Of a DNA stretch of 34,460 bases, positions 15,601 to 23,454 are shown piece after piece. The notes beneath the pieces were generated by a model, which worked only from the letters and a program-made list of their open reading frames with translations, was not told the origin of the DNA and made no database searches. Both the position numbers and the translations under genes were made by a program. The stretch is taken from NCBI GenBank assembly GCA_902778645.1, contig CACYYO010000013.1:1-34460 (forward strand). The letters run 5' to 3'. Source of the DNA: an uncultured Rhodospirillales bacterium (GTDB lineage Bacteria > Pseudomonadota > Alphaproteobacteria > RF32 > CAG-239). The stretch's first letter is position 1. Each line of letters begins with the position of its first letter.

Positions 15601-15866
15601 TCATTCGGGGTATCAGATGCCTCTATGTTTGTACTGGAGGGAACATCAACACTTCCTCCGCTGACTGAAATATTGCCGCTTGTGAGGATTTTACCGTTGT
15701 TAGAAAAATTGTGCGTGCCACTCTGGAAATTGATGTTGCCATCATTATTTTCTATTTTATTATCTGTAATTGTGTAACTGTCTGTCACATCTATATCTGC
15801 AGCAAAAGCGCTCGCTGTGCTGATTAGGGAGATTAAAGCTGTGGTATAAAACAATGTTTTCTTCAT
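12672..15866 (-). CDS. autotransporter (type Va) with beta-helix passenger
   Basis: The 1064-residue protein has a signal peptide (MKKTLFYTT to AFA22, cleavage before Ala23). A long passenger (about 23-790) is rich in Gly, Asn, Thr and Asp, with many short degenerate repeats of the form MxGGTVNV or ITGDVxMTGG, as expected for a right-handed beta-helix. The last 265 residues form an outer-membrane beta-barrel with alternating aromatic strands and the terminal Phe (KYKF) recognised by the BAM machinery. The ribosome site is a GGAAG about 9 bases upstream. No protease or catalytic triad is evident in the passenger, so an adhesin or surface structural role is most likely. The repeats could let the passenger change length by recombination. 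Confidence 0.9.
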   Translation of the reverse strand: MKKTLFYTTALISLISTASAFAADIDVTDSYTITDNKIENNDGNINFQSGTHNFSNNGKILTSGNISVSGGSVDVPSSTNIEASDTPNENTISRVTATGDFNMTGGTFTTTDTLMTVNDLNVEGGTLNIDIDSNSTIDVDAIDAHNHTATNKIKILGVKNNMDMTGGEVNVNGGHKDFSSQVYSVDKDVNISGGKLQIDGTSQFNIGYGWYDAEQQQATGGIFSISDDAEVVINTSNVPVWLKTMNINGGQVTLNGSSVVLGYDGSTYLGEGDLLSINGGTVNLQSATYEDVVIRSFLGNAKGDFEINGGTVNMKGGAMVMADNKDNNVAINNGTVNVTNEDNIIRAAGTIGMSGGQMNVAEDAQLSVRKQSDGSQGTLTLSGTGDVNVDGTMNSDLAMSGGTVDISSTGTWNGDMNTSGNYSLDIDNDGNINFANSNNVISNEGSIVGDITMGGGAVVNKGTITGDIGITEGLLDVVGTITGDVGMTGGRIDLAGELTGDVSMTNNAATAATINLSEAAEIDGNITGTNSNSIVNFNSDEANITGDVTGTHLRYNTDNDLSSSVSGTISNLSALSVSSGTLTYDKDVSGKIGSVFVRNGGTLDIGTNTVTAGDVHFYANSKLALRIASTDVWGRIKADSIDISRDRTTLSITIANGLVEPGEYKDFKILDSASSITGDFASKLADNLAYDIKYLNKDTVRISLKKEPWGNDPWDTVTLDDTENPTTEDIVLQLEDFWQHDREAHDDMIRILRPDTAPAMQQILNETTGEVFNAVGMRLSGSNVKIGRRTVMEEPCYEEDNGVWVHGIYNKATLDENKKTHGFDSETKGVVMGIETRPTRGSKIGIGYAYTKTDIEGYHREDNVEAHSALLYGEIKPNNWFLNAIGTYSWADFEESKNAYGIPVKGKSDMEMFGLQIMTGYDIHTPVVTITPEAGIRYTHLSLDDYTDTAEQEMDADDLDIVTGVLGAKFSQIWVMYNGVVLRPELRAALTYDLTDDGFVTDVTLVNGAKYTTTAETLDRLAVEVGAGLTAEFNKNVEMSIGYDGRFREDYENHTGMIAAKYKF

Positions 15867-15904
15867 GGGATTCTTCCGGAATAAAAAATATTTTCGTACG
15901 TATG

Positions 15905-15920
15905 CATAGGTTATCCTATG
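15905..15920. promoter_or_regulatory. perfect inverted repeat upstream of the autotransporter gene
   Basis: CATAGG and CCTATG flank TTAT, 38 bp upstream of the start codon. A second near-palindrome, TTAACTTAAGGTTAA, lies at about 15925-15939. Either could be an operator for surface-protein control, or the first could form a short leader hairpin. Confidence 0.35.
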
Positions 15921-16072
15921 AAACTTAACTTAAGGTTAATATTAGAAAAAAATTTTTATTTCCGACTCGTTATGTATATTACGATAAAGAAGATTATCCC
16001 TTCAGAGTTAAATGATTTAACACCTTTAAGGTAACAGAAAAACATCATGAAACAGAGAGATGGCGTGCGGCA

Positions 16073-16123
16073 GTCAAAGCTGTTTACTCACTTTGTTTTC
16101 GGCATAAAGTGCCGGAGTAACCT
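16073..16123. repeat. diverged ~51-bp dispersed repeat, copy A
   Basis: This stretch aligns without gaps to 27168-27218 at roughly 70 percent identity by eye; both contain CTCACTT, CGTTT or TGTTT, and CCGGAGT followed by AAC or GAC. Within it, TTACTC and CTTT pair with AAAG and GAGTAA, so each copy can fold. It is probably a decayed mobile palindromic element. Confidence 0.5.
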
Positions 16124-16291
16124 GGGCGATTGGCCAAGATGACTGATAACTTCCTCGTCATGAGACATAAAAGGAAAATTGTCGCTTAATCTCATTTTAT
16201 GATTGTCTTTTTCTGATAATCTGCTATGTTGCTCAAGGTTGCTTTTAATGTAACCAACTTAATTAAAACAATAAAAATAGGACAAATAAAA

Positions 16292-17572
16292 ATGCTTGAT
16301 ATTAAATTTATTCTTGAAAATAAACAACTTGTTCGTGAAGGATTGGACAAGAAAGGCTACACAAATATTGATTTGGATAATTTAATATCAGTACACTCCC
16401 AATTGACCAAGCTCAAGACCTCTTCTCAGGCCTTGGCGGAAGAAAAAAATAAACTCAGCAACTCTATCAAATCAGCCTCAGCAGATGAGCGTCCGGCAAT
16501 CATTGCCAAAAGTAAAGAAGTCGGCGAAGAACTCAAAAAAGAGTTAGCTGAATTAGATGAATTGCAGGCTGAATTCGATGATATGATGCTCCGTATGCCG
16601 AATTTGCCCAGCCCGCAAGCCCCGCAAGGGAAAGATGAAAGCGAAAATGTCGTTATCCGCAAAGTCGGTGATTTGCCGAAATTTGACTTTACCCCACGCG
16701 ATCATATTGAATTGATGGAACTCAACGACTGGGGCGAGATGGAGCGTATTACCAAAGTTTCCGGCGCACGCACCTATGCGATTAAGAATGAATTGTCCCG
16801 CTTAGAACTGGCTATTCATATGCTGGTGCTCGATAAATTAGCAGCTCACGGGTTCACCACCATTACCGTTCCGTCGTTGGCGAAACAAAAGCCCCTTTAT
16901 GGTATGGGATACCTCCCCTTCTCGGGTGATGAAATTTATTATATGCCAGCCGATGATCTGTATTTATCCGGCACGGCTGAGTTGGTGCTGAACTCTTTGC
17001 ACGCTGATGAAATCTTAAACGAAAATGATTTGCCGGTTTTGTATGCCGGATTTTCACCCTGTTTCCGTCGTGAGGCCGGCGCTGCCGGAAAAGATACGCG
17101 CGGTTTGGTACGTGTTCACCAGTTTATGAAAACAGAACAATTCGTGATTTGCAAAAATGATATTCATGAAAGTGAAAAATGGCACCAAAAATTGTTGAGC
17201 CTCTCTGAAGAAGTTTTGCAAGACCTCGAATTGCCTTATCAGGTCTTGGATATTTGTACCGGCGATATGGGCGCACCAAAATATCGTCAATACGACTTAG
17301 AGGCGTGGGTACCGTCGCAAAATTGTTATCGTGAAACACACTCTTGCTCCAATATTACCGATTGGCAGGCGCGTCGCACTAACCTGCGCTATCGTGACAA
17401 TGCCGACGGCAAGGTTAAGTTCGTGCATACCTTAAACAATACCGGTATTGCAACACCGCGTGCTTTAGTGCCGTTTATCGAGTGTCACCAAAACGCTGAC
17501 GGGACCGTTAATATCCCGGTTAAATTACGTCCTTATATCGGTGGAAAAGCCAAAATCGGTAAAAATGCTTAA
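16292..17572 (+). CDS. serS: seryl-tRNA synthetase
   Basis: This class II synthetase charges tRNA-Ser (and tRNA-Sec where present). The product is 426 residues from the ATG at 16292, close to the bacterial norm. The N-terminal part is the long antiparallel coiled-coil arm (about 25-105) that grips the tRNA. Catalytic motif 2 is FRREAGAAGKDTRGL and motif 3 ends in NTGIATPRALVPFIE. I chose 16292 because AGGA lies 9 bases upstream and the protein then begins MLDIKFI, the normal SerS N-terminus; the extra 22 residues encoded from 16226 have no family counterpart. It is monocistronic, with a strong terminator just after the stop. Confidence 0.97.
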   Translation: MLDIKFILENKQLVREGLDKKGYTNIDLDNLISVHSQLTKLKTSSQALAEEKNKLSNSIKSASADERPAIIAKSKEVGEELKKELAELDELQAEFDDMMLRMPNLPSPQAPQGKDESENVVIRKVGDLPKFDFTPRDHIELMELNDWGEMERITKVSGARTYAIKNELSRLELAIHMLVLDKLAAHGFTTITVPSLAKQKPLYGMGYLPFSGDEIYYMPADDLYLSGTAELVLNSLHADEILNENDLPVLYAGFSPCFRREAGAAGKDTRGLVRVHQFMKTEQFVICKNDIHESEKWHQKLLSLSEEVLQDLELPYQVLDICTGDMGAPKYRQYDLEAWVPSQNCYRETHSCSNITDWQARRTNLRYRDNADGKVKFVHTLNNTGIATPRALVPFIECHQNADGTVNIPVKLRPYIGGKAKIGKNA

Positions 17573-17581
17573 GTTCAAAAA

Positions 17582-17611
17582 AACTCCCGACTGTTGCAGT
17601 CGGGAGTTTTT
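17582..17611. terminator. strong terminator after serS, usable from both strands
   Basis: AACTCCCGACTG (17582-17593), loop TTG, CAGTCGGGAGTT (17597-17608), then Ts; As precede it, so it can also stop the converging gene at 17618-17986. Confidence 0.9.
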
Positions 17612-17617
17612 GATTCG

Positions 17618-17986
17618 TTAAAGGCTTCCCAGCCATTCGTATTCACTATCACTGGAATCGAGTGTTTCATTGGTGATGCCGTACAACCAGTTGGGGAGCT
17701 CGTTCTTCTTGCCCAGCTCTTTCTTTGTTTGCCAGCGGCGGATGGAAATCTTGTCTCCGGGCTTGCACAGAAGCGGATCTCCCCATTCCAACTGTCCCTG
17801 GTAAATAATGACAAACACTTTCTTGTTCATCGGCTCGTTTTCCTTGCGCTCATATTTGTCATCATTTTCATCAAAGTACAGCAGCGTTTTTTGGGTGCAC
17901 TGCATACGAATACCAATGTTACCTTCAGCATCTTGAGCGATGTACTCCAGAATGCCATCAAAGTCTTGACCTAATAATTGTTCCAT
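17618..17986 (-). CDS. hypothetical protein, 122 residues
   Basis: I do not recognise a family. The product is acidic and soluble, without a signal peptide or membrane segment. The middle has strand-like sequence (KKVFVIIYQGQLEWGDPLL), followed by a PGDKISIRRW stretch suggesting a small beta-barrel. The C-terminus is rich in Asp, Ser and Glu. No ribosome site is obvious before the ATG, but a 23-bp-arm hairpin lies 18 bases upstream and could control its translation. It is downstream of gltX on the same strand and ends facing the serS terminator. The full-length open frame and the flanking terminator support a real gene, with moderate certainty. Confidence 0.6.
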   Translation of the reverse strand: MEQLLGQDFDGILEYIAQDAEGNIGIRMQCTQKTLLYFDENDDKYERKENEPMNKKVFVIIYQGQLEWGDPLLCKPGDKISIRRWQTKKELGKKNELPNWLYGITNETLDSSDSEYEWLGSL

Positions 17987-18004
17987 ACATTTAAGAATTT
18001 GGTT

Positions 18005-18060
18005 AATAATAAGGTATATAATATCTCTCGTCTTGCTGAGATATCATATACCTTATTATT
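18005..18060 (-). repeat. long AT-rich hairpin between gltX and the hypothetical gene
   Basis: Two 23-bp arms (18005-18027 and 18038-18060) match with one difference around a 10-base loop. It lies 18 bp after the gltX stop and 18 bp before the next start on the same strand. No proper T-run follows, so it may be a processing or attenuation hairpin, a weak terminator, or a small palindromic element. Confidence 0.65.
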
Positions 18061-18078
18061 TGGCAAGAAAATTTTTAC

Positions 18079-19518
18079 TTAAAGCTGTCCGAGAGCCAGT
18101 TCAATCCGGCGCAAGGTTTCTTCCTTACCCAGAACAACCGCTAACTCAGTCGCCCCGCCGGGGGTGGTTTCCTTCCCGCTTAAGGCAATACGAACCGGAT
18201 ACAAAATTTGCCCGTTTTTCATTTCTTTGGCGGCGGCAACAGCCTTTAAGCATTCAAACAAAGCCTCATTTGTCCATTCGTTCTGATTTTTTAGGGCTTC
18301 ATAGGCATATTGCAGTCCTTGTTTGGCTATTGTTTCATCTGTTTTCATTTTTTTATTGACGAACAACTCATTCCCATAGGTCGGTAACGATTCTATAAAA
18401 TCAACGTTGTCAATAATATCTTGCAGGGTTTCAATACGCGGCTGCAAAACTTGGCTCAGTGCCTCAAGATTGACTTTGCGGGTCAAGGCTTTTTCATAAT
18501 AAGGCAATGCCAACTTGTGAAAGTCTTGCGGAGGTAGATTGCGGATATACTGTCCGTTCATCCATTTGAGTTTTACACCGTCAAAAATCGCCGGTGATTG
18601 GTGCAACCTTTCCGCTGTAAAACATTTCTTCAGCTCCTCTAAAGAGAAAATTTCCTGCTCGGTTCCCGGATTCCAACCCAGTAAAGCAATATAGTTCAGA
18701 ATCGCCTCCGGCAAATACCCTTTAGCAACCAAATCTTGGAAAGAAGCATCTCCGTTACGCTTACTTAATTTATGTTGCGCATCTTTCATAACCGGCGGAA
18801 CATGGACGTAAATCGGCGGTGTCCAGCCAAATGCCTCGTAAATCAGGTTATATTTCGGGGTGGAAGAAATATATTCATTGCCGCGGACAACGTGGCTGAT
18901 TTCCATTAAATGGTCATCAACAACATTGGCAAAATTATAGGTTGGCATGCCGTCAGATTTGAGCAAAACACCTTCATCCAGTTCATCATAGTCAATTTCA
19001 ATATCACCATAGACAACATCATGGAATTTCGATTTGCCGGTTTTATTGATGGTTTGACGAACGGTGAACTTCTCCCCTTTGGCAATACGGGCGCGCGCTT
19101 CTTCTTTACTGATAAATTTGCAAGGGTCCTTAAACTTGGCAAACTTTGAGGCTAAATCTTCCTCTTCTGTCTCTTCTTCATCACCGGTATCAGCGCAGAA
19201 ACAATAGTGTGCCCCGCCCAAATCAACTAATTTATGGGCATACTCTGCATATATGGCTTTACGCTCCGACTGTACATAAGGTCCATATTGGCCGCCAATG
19301 TCCGGTCCTTCGTCCCACAACATACCAACACGTTTCAGCGTTGCATAAATGATATCGGTTGCTCCCTCAACGTAACGTTTTTGGTCGGTATCTTCAATGC
19401 GCAGAATAAAATCCCCGCCTTCGGCCTTGGCTATTAAATATTCATACAATGCTGTTCTCAGGTTTCCTATGTGCATATAGCCGGTCGGGCTGGGTGCGAA
19501 TCTGGTTCTTACTTTCAT
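18079..19518 (-). CDS. gltX: glutamyl-tRNA synthetase
   Basis: This class I synthetase attaches Glu to tRNA-Glu. The product is 479 residues, a normal bacterial length. The HIGH-type signature is PSPTGYMHIG (9-18) and the KMSKS-type signature is HKLSKRNGDAS (about residue 250). Zinc-like CFCADTG and the WNPGTEQE region are as in bacterial GltX, and the C-terminal helical anticodon domain is present. It lies 11 bp after recN and is probably the last gene of an lpxC-bamD-recN-gltX transcript. Whether it also charges tRNA-Gln, as in many alphaproteobacteria, cannot be judged here. Confidence 0.96.
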   Translation of the reverse strand: MKVRTRFAPSPTGYMHIGNLRTALYEYLIAKAEGGDFILRIEDTDQKRYVEGATDIIYATLKRVGMLWDEGPDIGGQYGPYVQSERKAIYAEYAHKLVDLGGAHYCFCADTGDEEETEEEDLASKFAKFKDPCKFISKEEARARIAKGEKFTVRQTINKTGKSKFHDVVYGDIEIDYDELDEGVLLKSDGMPTYNFANVVDDHLMEISHVVRGNEYISSTPKYNLIYEAFGWTPPIYVHVPPVMKDAQHKLSKRNGDASFQDLVAKGYLPEAILNYIALLGWNPGTEQEIFSLEELKKCFTAERLHQSPAIFDGVKLKWMNGQYIRNLPPQDFHKLALPYYEKALTRKVNLEALSQVLQPRIETLQDIIDNVDFIESLPTYGNELFVNKKMKTDETIAKQGLQYAYEALKNQNEWTNEALFECLKAVAAAKEMKNGQILYPVRIALSGKETTPGGATELAVVLGKEETLRRIELALGQL

Positions 19519-19529
19519 TTTTCTTTCCT

Positions 19530-21191
19530 TTACTTTTCAATCAAAACCTTGGCGGCAGCACGTGCCTCATCAGTGATTGTCTCACCTGCCAGCATACGGG
19601 CTACTTCCTCGTGTCTTTCCTTATCATTAAGCTCTTTGACATATGTCGTCGTTATGTTGTCATTCGTGCATTTTTCGACCTTAAAATGGTGATGCCCTTT
19701 CGCCGCAACTTGTGGCGAGTGTGTTACCACCAAAACCTGCACATTTTGCGCCAATAAGGCTAATCGTTCACCAACAGCTTGTGCTGTCGCGCCTCCTACT
19801 CCGGCGTCAACTTCATCAAAAATCATGGTGCCTATCTGTGAGCTCTGCGCCAAATTAACTTTTAGGGCCAACATAAAACGTGCCAGTTCACCACCGGAGG
19901 CAATTTTGTTCAGCGGACCTTGCGGCGAGTTCGGGTTGGTTGATACCGTAAACGTGACCGTATTAAACCCTTTAGCGTTCCACGCGTTTTCATCACTTTT
20001 TTCAACAATCGTGATGAACTTGGCTTTTTCCATCTTAAGCGGTCGGAGCTCTGCCATAACCTTTTCATCCAGCCGTTGCGCTGCTGCCTGACGCTTGGTA
20101 CTGAGTTCATTGGCGGCTTTGATATAGGCTAATTTTGCCTGTTCTTCGGCAGCTCGCAATTTTTGGAGGTCATCTTCCCCGTACTCAATAGCTGAGAGTT
20201 TTTGCTCGAAATCAGCTAAGACTTGCGGCAAGTCATTAATCGTGGTTTGGTGTTTGCGAGCCAGTCCGCGAAGCGCAAACAGGCGCTCCTCTATGTTTTC
20301 TAACTCATTTTGGTTCATTGAAATGTGGGAGGCTAAGTCCTCCAGCTCATTAATGCTTTCACTCACATCAATGGCTGCCTGCTCCAACATATCTGCCAAA
20401 GTTTTATACTTGTCATTAACCAGTATATTGACTTTATCGAGTGCATTTTGTGCCTGACGCAGTGCCCCTTGCACATCAGCCCCCTGCGTCAGAGCACCGT
20501 AGGCATAATTAATACTTTCGACAATCTTTTCGGCATTCATGAGCTCTTGCCGCCTTTGGCTTAAGGTTTCTTCTTCATTGTCTTGAATGTTCATTTTGCG
20601 AAGTTCATCGACCCAATGACGAATGTTCTCTTCATCCTCTTTGGCTTTGATGATGTTCTGCTCAGCGGCAACGCGCTCGCTTTTGATTTTTTTATATGCT
20701 GTATAGGCCTCATCCACCGCCTTGAGGCTCTCCTTATAGTCGCCGTAATCATCAAGAATATCCAAGTGGTTTGCCGGATTCAAAAGCCCTTGATTATCAA
20801 ACTGACCGTGAATCTCAACCAGAAAACGCCCGATTTCCTTCAAGGTTTTGAGCGAAATTTGCTGATCGTTAAAAAATATCTTGCTTTTACCGTCTGCACT
20901 CAATGTCCGCTTGATAATAATTTCATCTTCCGTTTCTAAATCATATTCTGCCATTAGTGTCGAGAAAGACTTGTTATGCGGTTTGGTAAATGTTCCGCAG
21001 ACCGATAATTTATCCGTCCCTTGGCGAATCAGACTTGTCTCGGCACGATTGCCAATCAGCAATCCCAACGAATCCAATAAAATAGATTTTCCGGCACCGG
21101 TTTCACCTGTTAAAACGCTTAAACCGGACTTGAAATCCAAGTCCAGTTTATCAATCAGAACCACGTTGCGAATTGACAGCGATGAAATCAT
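19530..21191 (-). CDS. recN: DNA repair ATPase RecN
   Basis: RecN is an SMC-like ATPase that acts in double-strand break repair. The 553-residue product has the Walker A motif GETGAGKS (29-36), a long coiled-coil centre (about 155-365) with a short hinge, the ABC signature SGGELARFML, and Walker B in IFDEVDAGVGG, followed by the VTHSPQVAA switch segment. The length agrees with the family. It lies 12 bp after bamD and 11 bp before gltX. The order lpxC-bamD-recN is familiar in alphaproteobacteria, where ligA often follows; here gltX takes that place. Confidence 0.96.
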   Translation of the reverse strand: MISSLSIRNVVLIDKLDLDFKSGLSVLTGETGAGKSILLDSLGLLIGNRAETSLIRQGTDKLSVCGTFTKPHNKSFSTLMAEYDLETEDEIIIKRTLSADGKSKIFFNDQQISLKTLKEIGRFLVEIHGQFDNQGLLNPANHLDILDDYGDYKESLKAVDEAYTAYKKIKSERVAAEQNIIKAKEDEENIRHWVDELRKMNIQDNEEETLSQRRQELMNAEKIVESINYAYGALTQGADVQGALRQAQNALDKVNILVNDKYKTLADMLEQAAIDVSESINELEDLASHISMNQNELENIEERLFALRGLARKHQTTINDLPQVLADFEQKLSAIEYGEDDLQKLRAAEEQAKLAYIKAANELSTKRQAAAQRLDEKVMAELRPLKMEKAKFITIVEKSDENAWNAKGFNTVTFTVSTNPNSPQGPLNKIASGGELARFMLALKVNLAQSSQIGTMIFDEVDAGVGGATAQAVGERLALLAQNVQVLVVTHSPQVAAKGHHHFKVEKCTNDNITTTYVKELNDKERHEEVARMLAGETITDEARAAAKVLIEK

Positions 21192-21203
21192 TCTATATCA
21201 GCC

Positions 21204-21944
21204 TTAGTTTTTGCTTACCAGCTTTTTGGCCTCTTTGCTCCAGTTGCTTTCCGGATAGTTGTAAACCAGAACCTGTGCGGCTTTGGCAGCCTCGTCATTC
21301 AGCCCCATGATTGTATAAATTTCAGTTTGACGATACAAAGCCTCTTCAATATGCGAGGTGGTCTGATATTTGGTAACAACCTCAGAAAAACGATTCAGTG
21401 CCGAAAGATAGTTCTTTTGCCTGAGGTAATAACGGCCAACATCCATTTCCTTGCCGGCTAAGTGATCTACCGTTAAATCAAGTTTGGCTCTTGCGTCTTT
21501 AGCGTAATCACTCTCAGGGAAACGCATAATGACGTTATTTAACGCATCCATCGCCTTTGCCGTTACCCCTTGATCTTTTTCAACCCCGGTAATTTGATCA
21601 TAATAGCATAACGCTTTCAAGTAATAAGCGTAGGCAATATCTTTGTTCCCGGGGTGGAACTTGATAAACCGATCCAGACTGATAACGGCGTCATCATAAG
21701 ATTTGTCCTTGTAGTATGCATAGGCGCTCATGAGTTTTGCTTTAACTGCCCATTTGGAATAAGGGTATTCTAGTTCTACCTGCTCAAAATTTTTAGCCGC
21801 TTTGTTGTAAGATGTATCCTCCAACTGCTCGTGCGCTAAATTGTACAGTTCTTCAGCACTGGCCGGATCTTTTTTGTCTCCGGCGCATCCGCACAGCAGG
21901 CAACTTAAACATACAGAACATATGATTTTTGTGCAATATCTCAT
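21204..21944 (-). CDS. bamD: outer-membrane assembly lipoprotein BamD
   Basis: BamD is the essential lipoprotein of the BAM complex that inserts beta-barrel proteins such as the autotransporter in this window. The 246-residue product has a lipoprotein signal ending in LLCGCAG with lipidated Cys20; the signal is unusually rich in cysteines (4, 9, 12, 15, 18). About five TPR-like repeats follow, for example AEELYNLAHEQLEDTSYNKAA and YPYSKWAVKA. It is placed between lpxC (9 bp upstream) and recN (12 bp downstream), the classical order. Confidence 0.93.
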   Translation of the reverse strand: MRYCTKIICSVCLSCLLCGCAGDKKDPASAEELYNLAHEQLEDTSYNKAAKNFEQVELEYPYSKWAVKAKLMSAYAYYKDKSYDDAVISLDRFIKFHPGNKDIAYAYYLKALCYYDQITGVEKDQGVTAKAMDALNNVIMRFPESDYAKDARAKLDLTVDHLAGKEMDVGRYYLRQKNYLSALNRFSEVVTKYQTTSHIEEALYRQTEIYTIMGLNDEAAKAAQVLVYNYPESNWSKEAKKLVSKN

Positions 21945-21953
21945 GAGGTCTCC

Positions 21954-22808
21954 TTATCTGATTTGATAATTAGCAGAATCTGCAAACAGTTTTTTTAATA
22001 ACTCATTATTATGATAATGTCCAGTCTTGTCGGCCTGATATTGACCGTAAATTATATATCCGGCCGTATATAAATCCCCAATAGCGTCCAGGACTTTATG
22101 ATTGACGCATTCGTTTTTAACTCTAAAGCCGCCTTCATTGAGGATTTTATCTCCGTCTAAAACGACGGCATTATCCAAGCTCCCACCTTTTGCCAACCCG
22201 ATAGAACGCAGATAATCAACCTGAAATTTTTCACAAAATGTGCGGCTGGGAGCAACTGTTGAGGCAAAGACGGCAGGCGTTATCTCATCATCAAAAACCT
22301 GATGTCCGACGACCGGTGATGGGAAATCAATAGTAAACGTTATATGCAATTTATTATCATTGTTCGGCAACAAACAAACTTTATTTCCCTTATCATCAAT
22401 AAACTCAACTTTTTGTTTGATATGCACGACACAGCGCGGTTTGTCCTGTTCAATCTTTTCTGCTACAGATAAAACGTCATAAAAAGGCTTTGCACTGCCA
22501 TCCATAATCGGAATTTCCTGATTATCGGTTTCTATCAACAAGTTATCGATTCCGCACATTCTCAATGCCGCCATTAAATGTTCTATGGTACTGACACGAT
22601 TACCCTGCTTGTCCCCCAAACAAGTGCAGTTTCTGGTATCAATAACATTTGTATATGACGCCTTTATTTCCGGTTCACCGGGCAAATCTACTCGTTTGAA
22701 TACAATTCCGCTGTCCACGGGCAATGGTTTGAGCACCAGTTTAACCTGACACCCCGAATGTAAACCTGTGCCGCAAATAGTCATTTGATTTTTCAGAGTC
22801 TGTTGCAT
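21954..22808 (-). CDS. lpxC: UDP-3-O-acyl-N-acetylglucosamine deacetylase LpxC
   Basis: LpxC catalyses the committed step of lipid A synthesis, a zinc-dependent deacetylation in the cytoplasm. The 284-residue product is slightly short for the family (about 290-310) but complete. It shows CGTGLHSG near the start, STIEHLMAAL with a zinc ligand His77, the IMDGSAKPF loop, and NHKVLDAIGDLYTAGY, which supplies the other two zinc ligands (His and Asp). A His-containing HNNELLKKLF segment closes the active site. It is first of the lpxC-bamD-recN-gltX set and lies immediately downstream of rnpB, which may share its transcript. Confidence 0.96.
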   Translation of the reverse strand: MQQTLKNQMTICGTGLHSGCQVKLVLKPLPVDSGIVFKRVDLPGEPEIKASYTNVIDTRNCTCLGDKQGNRVSTIEHLMAALRMCGIDNLLIETDNQEIPIMDGSAKPFYDVLSVAEKIEQDKPRCVVHIKQKVEFIDDKGNKVCLLPNNDNKLHITFTIDFPSPVVGHQVFDDEITPAVFASTVAPSRTFCEKFQVDYLRSIGLAKGGSLDNAVVLDGDKILNEGGFRVKNECVNHKVLDAIGDLYTAGYIIYGQYQADKTGHYHNNELLKKLFADSANYQIR

Positions 22809-22844
22809 ATGCCTCTTTGACCTCCTATGATGCTCGAGGAAGAA

Positions 22845-23231
22845 AATCTAAGGCAGTCTATAAGCCGAGTTCTGTCCCTGCCGAAACAGGGGATAGCTAT
22901 TCATCTGATCTGAATGTCTCCATCCAGCTTACCGCGACCTACCTCTGGGGTGGATTAGGAACACTCCGTAAAGCGTTGCTTAGCAACACTCCCCTAACTT
23001 GGTCTTGCATCAAACAGGGTTTACCTTGACCAAGAAACTTTGCAGCCCTTGCGGTGAGCTCTTACCCCACCTTTTCAACCTTACCTGAAAAAATCAGGCG
23101 GTAATTTTCTGTGGCACTTTCCCGTGGATTTCTCCAGCCGGACGTTATCCGGTGTTTTGTTCCTTTGATGCTCGGACTTTCCTCACTATTGGATTTTCCC
23201 TTCCAAAGTGCAGCTATCCGACTGCCTTGGA
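22845..23231 (-). ncRNA. rnpB: RNase P RNA, bacterial class A
   Basis: Reading the minus strand, the RNA begins with AAGGCAGTC (23228-23220) and ends near GACTGCCTT (22858-22850), which pair as helix P1. The conserved 5' core GAGGAAAGTCCGAGCATCA lies at about 23183-23165, and the conserved 3' core ACAGAACTCGGCTTATA lies just before the P1 return strand. The length of about 385 bases suits a class A ribozyme that trims tRNA 5' leaders. The neighbours are mraZ (divergent) and lpxC (downstream). The exact ends are estimated from P1 and the promoter. Confidence 0.95.
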
Positions 23232-23235
23232 GATG

Positions 23236-23263
23236 AGATTAATACAATTGCAAATAATTTCAA
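23236..23263 (-). promoter_or_regulatory. promoter of rnpB
   Basis: On the minus strand TTGAAA (23263-23258), a 16-bp spacer and TAATCT (23241-23236). Initiation is predicted near 23230, which agrees with the start of helix P1. Confidence 0.55.
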
Positions 23264-23391
23264 CATTTATTCAGATGTTCTGAAAAAAAATTACCATTTT
23301 TACATTTTTTGCAAGGCACGTGCAGGCAATACTTACAGAATCCTCTTAAGGAACAAAATACGAACTCTTAACAAATTACTAAAAAAATCCA

Positions 23392-23420
23392 TTGATTACC
23401 ATAAAATCCCATGCTATACC
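23392..23420 (+). promoter_or_regulatory. possible promoter of the mraZ operon
   Basis: TTGATT (23392-23397), 17 bp, TATACC (23415-23420). It overlaps the inverted repeat at 23411-23429, which would then cover the -10 and the start of transcription. Confidence 0.4.
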
Positions 23421-23429
23421 ATATAGCAT
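23411..23429. promoter_or_regulatory. perfect inverted repeat in the mraZ promoter region
   Basis: ATGCTATA and TATAGCAT flank CCA. The symmetric arrangement over the likely -10 box suggests an operator. It does not look like the direct TGGG-type repeats that MraZ itself binds, so another regulator would be needed. Confidence 0.45.
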
Positions 23430-23454
23430 AGGTTTTAAAAACAGGGACATGGCA

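Larger units (their letters stand above)
15867..16291. other. 425-bp intergenic region between autotransporter and serS
   Basis: No gene is visible. It holds the leader symmetry of the autotransporter, a diverged repeat copy at 16073-16123, and a weak candidate serS promoter (TTGTCT at 16203-16208, 16 bp, TATGTT at 16225-16230). An in-frame ATG at 16226 precedes the serS start but is not a convincing start. Confidence 0.5.

Noticed and set aside
16226..16291. N-terminal extension of SerS from the ATG at 16226
   Set aside because: The normal SerS N-terminus begins at 16292, which has its own ribosome site; the extension lacks family support.
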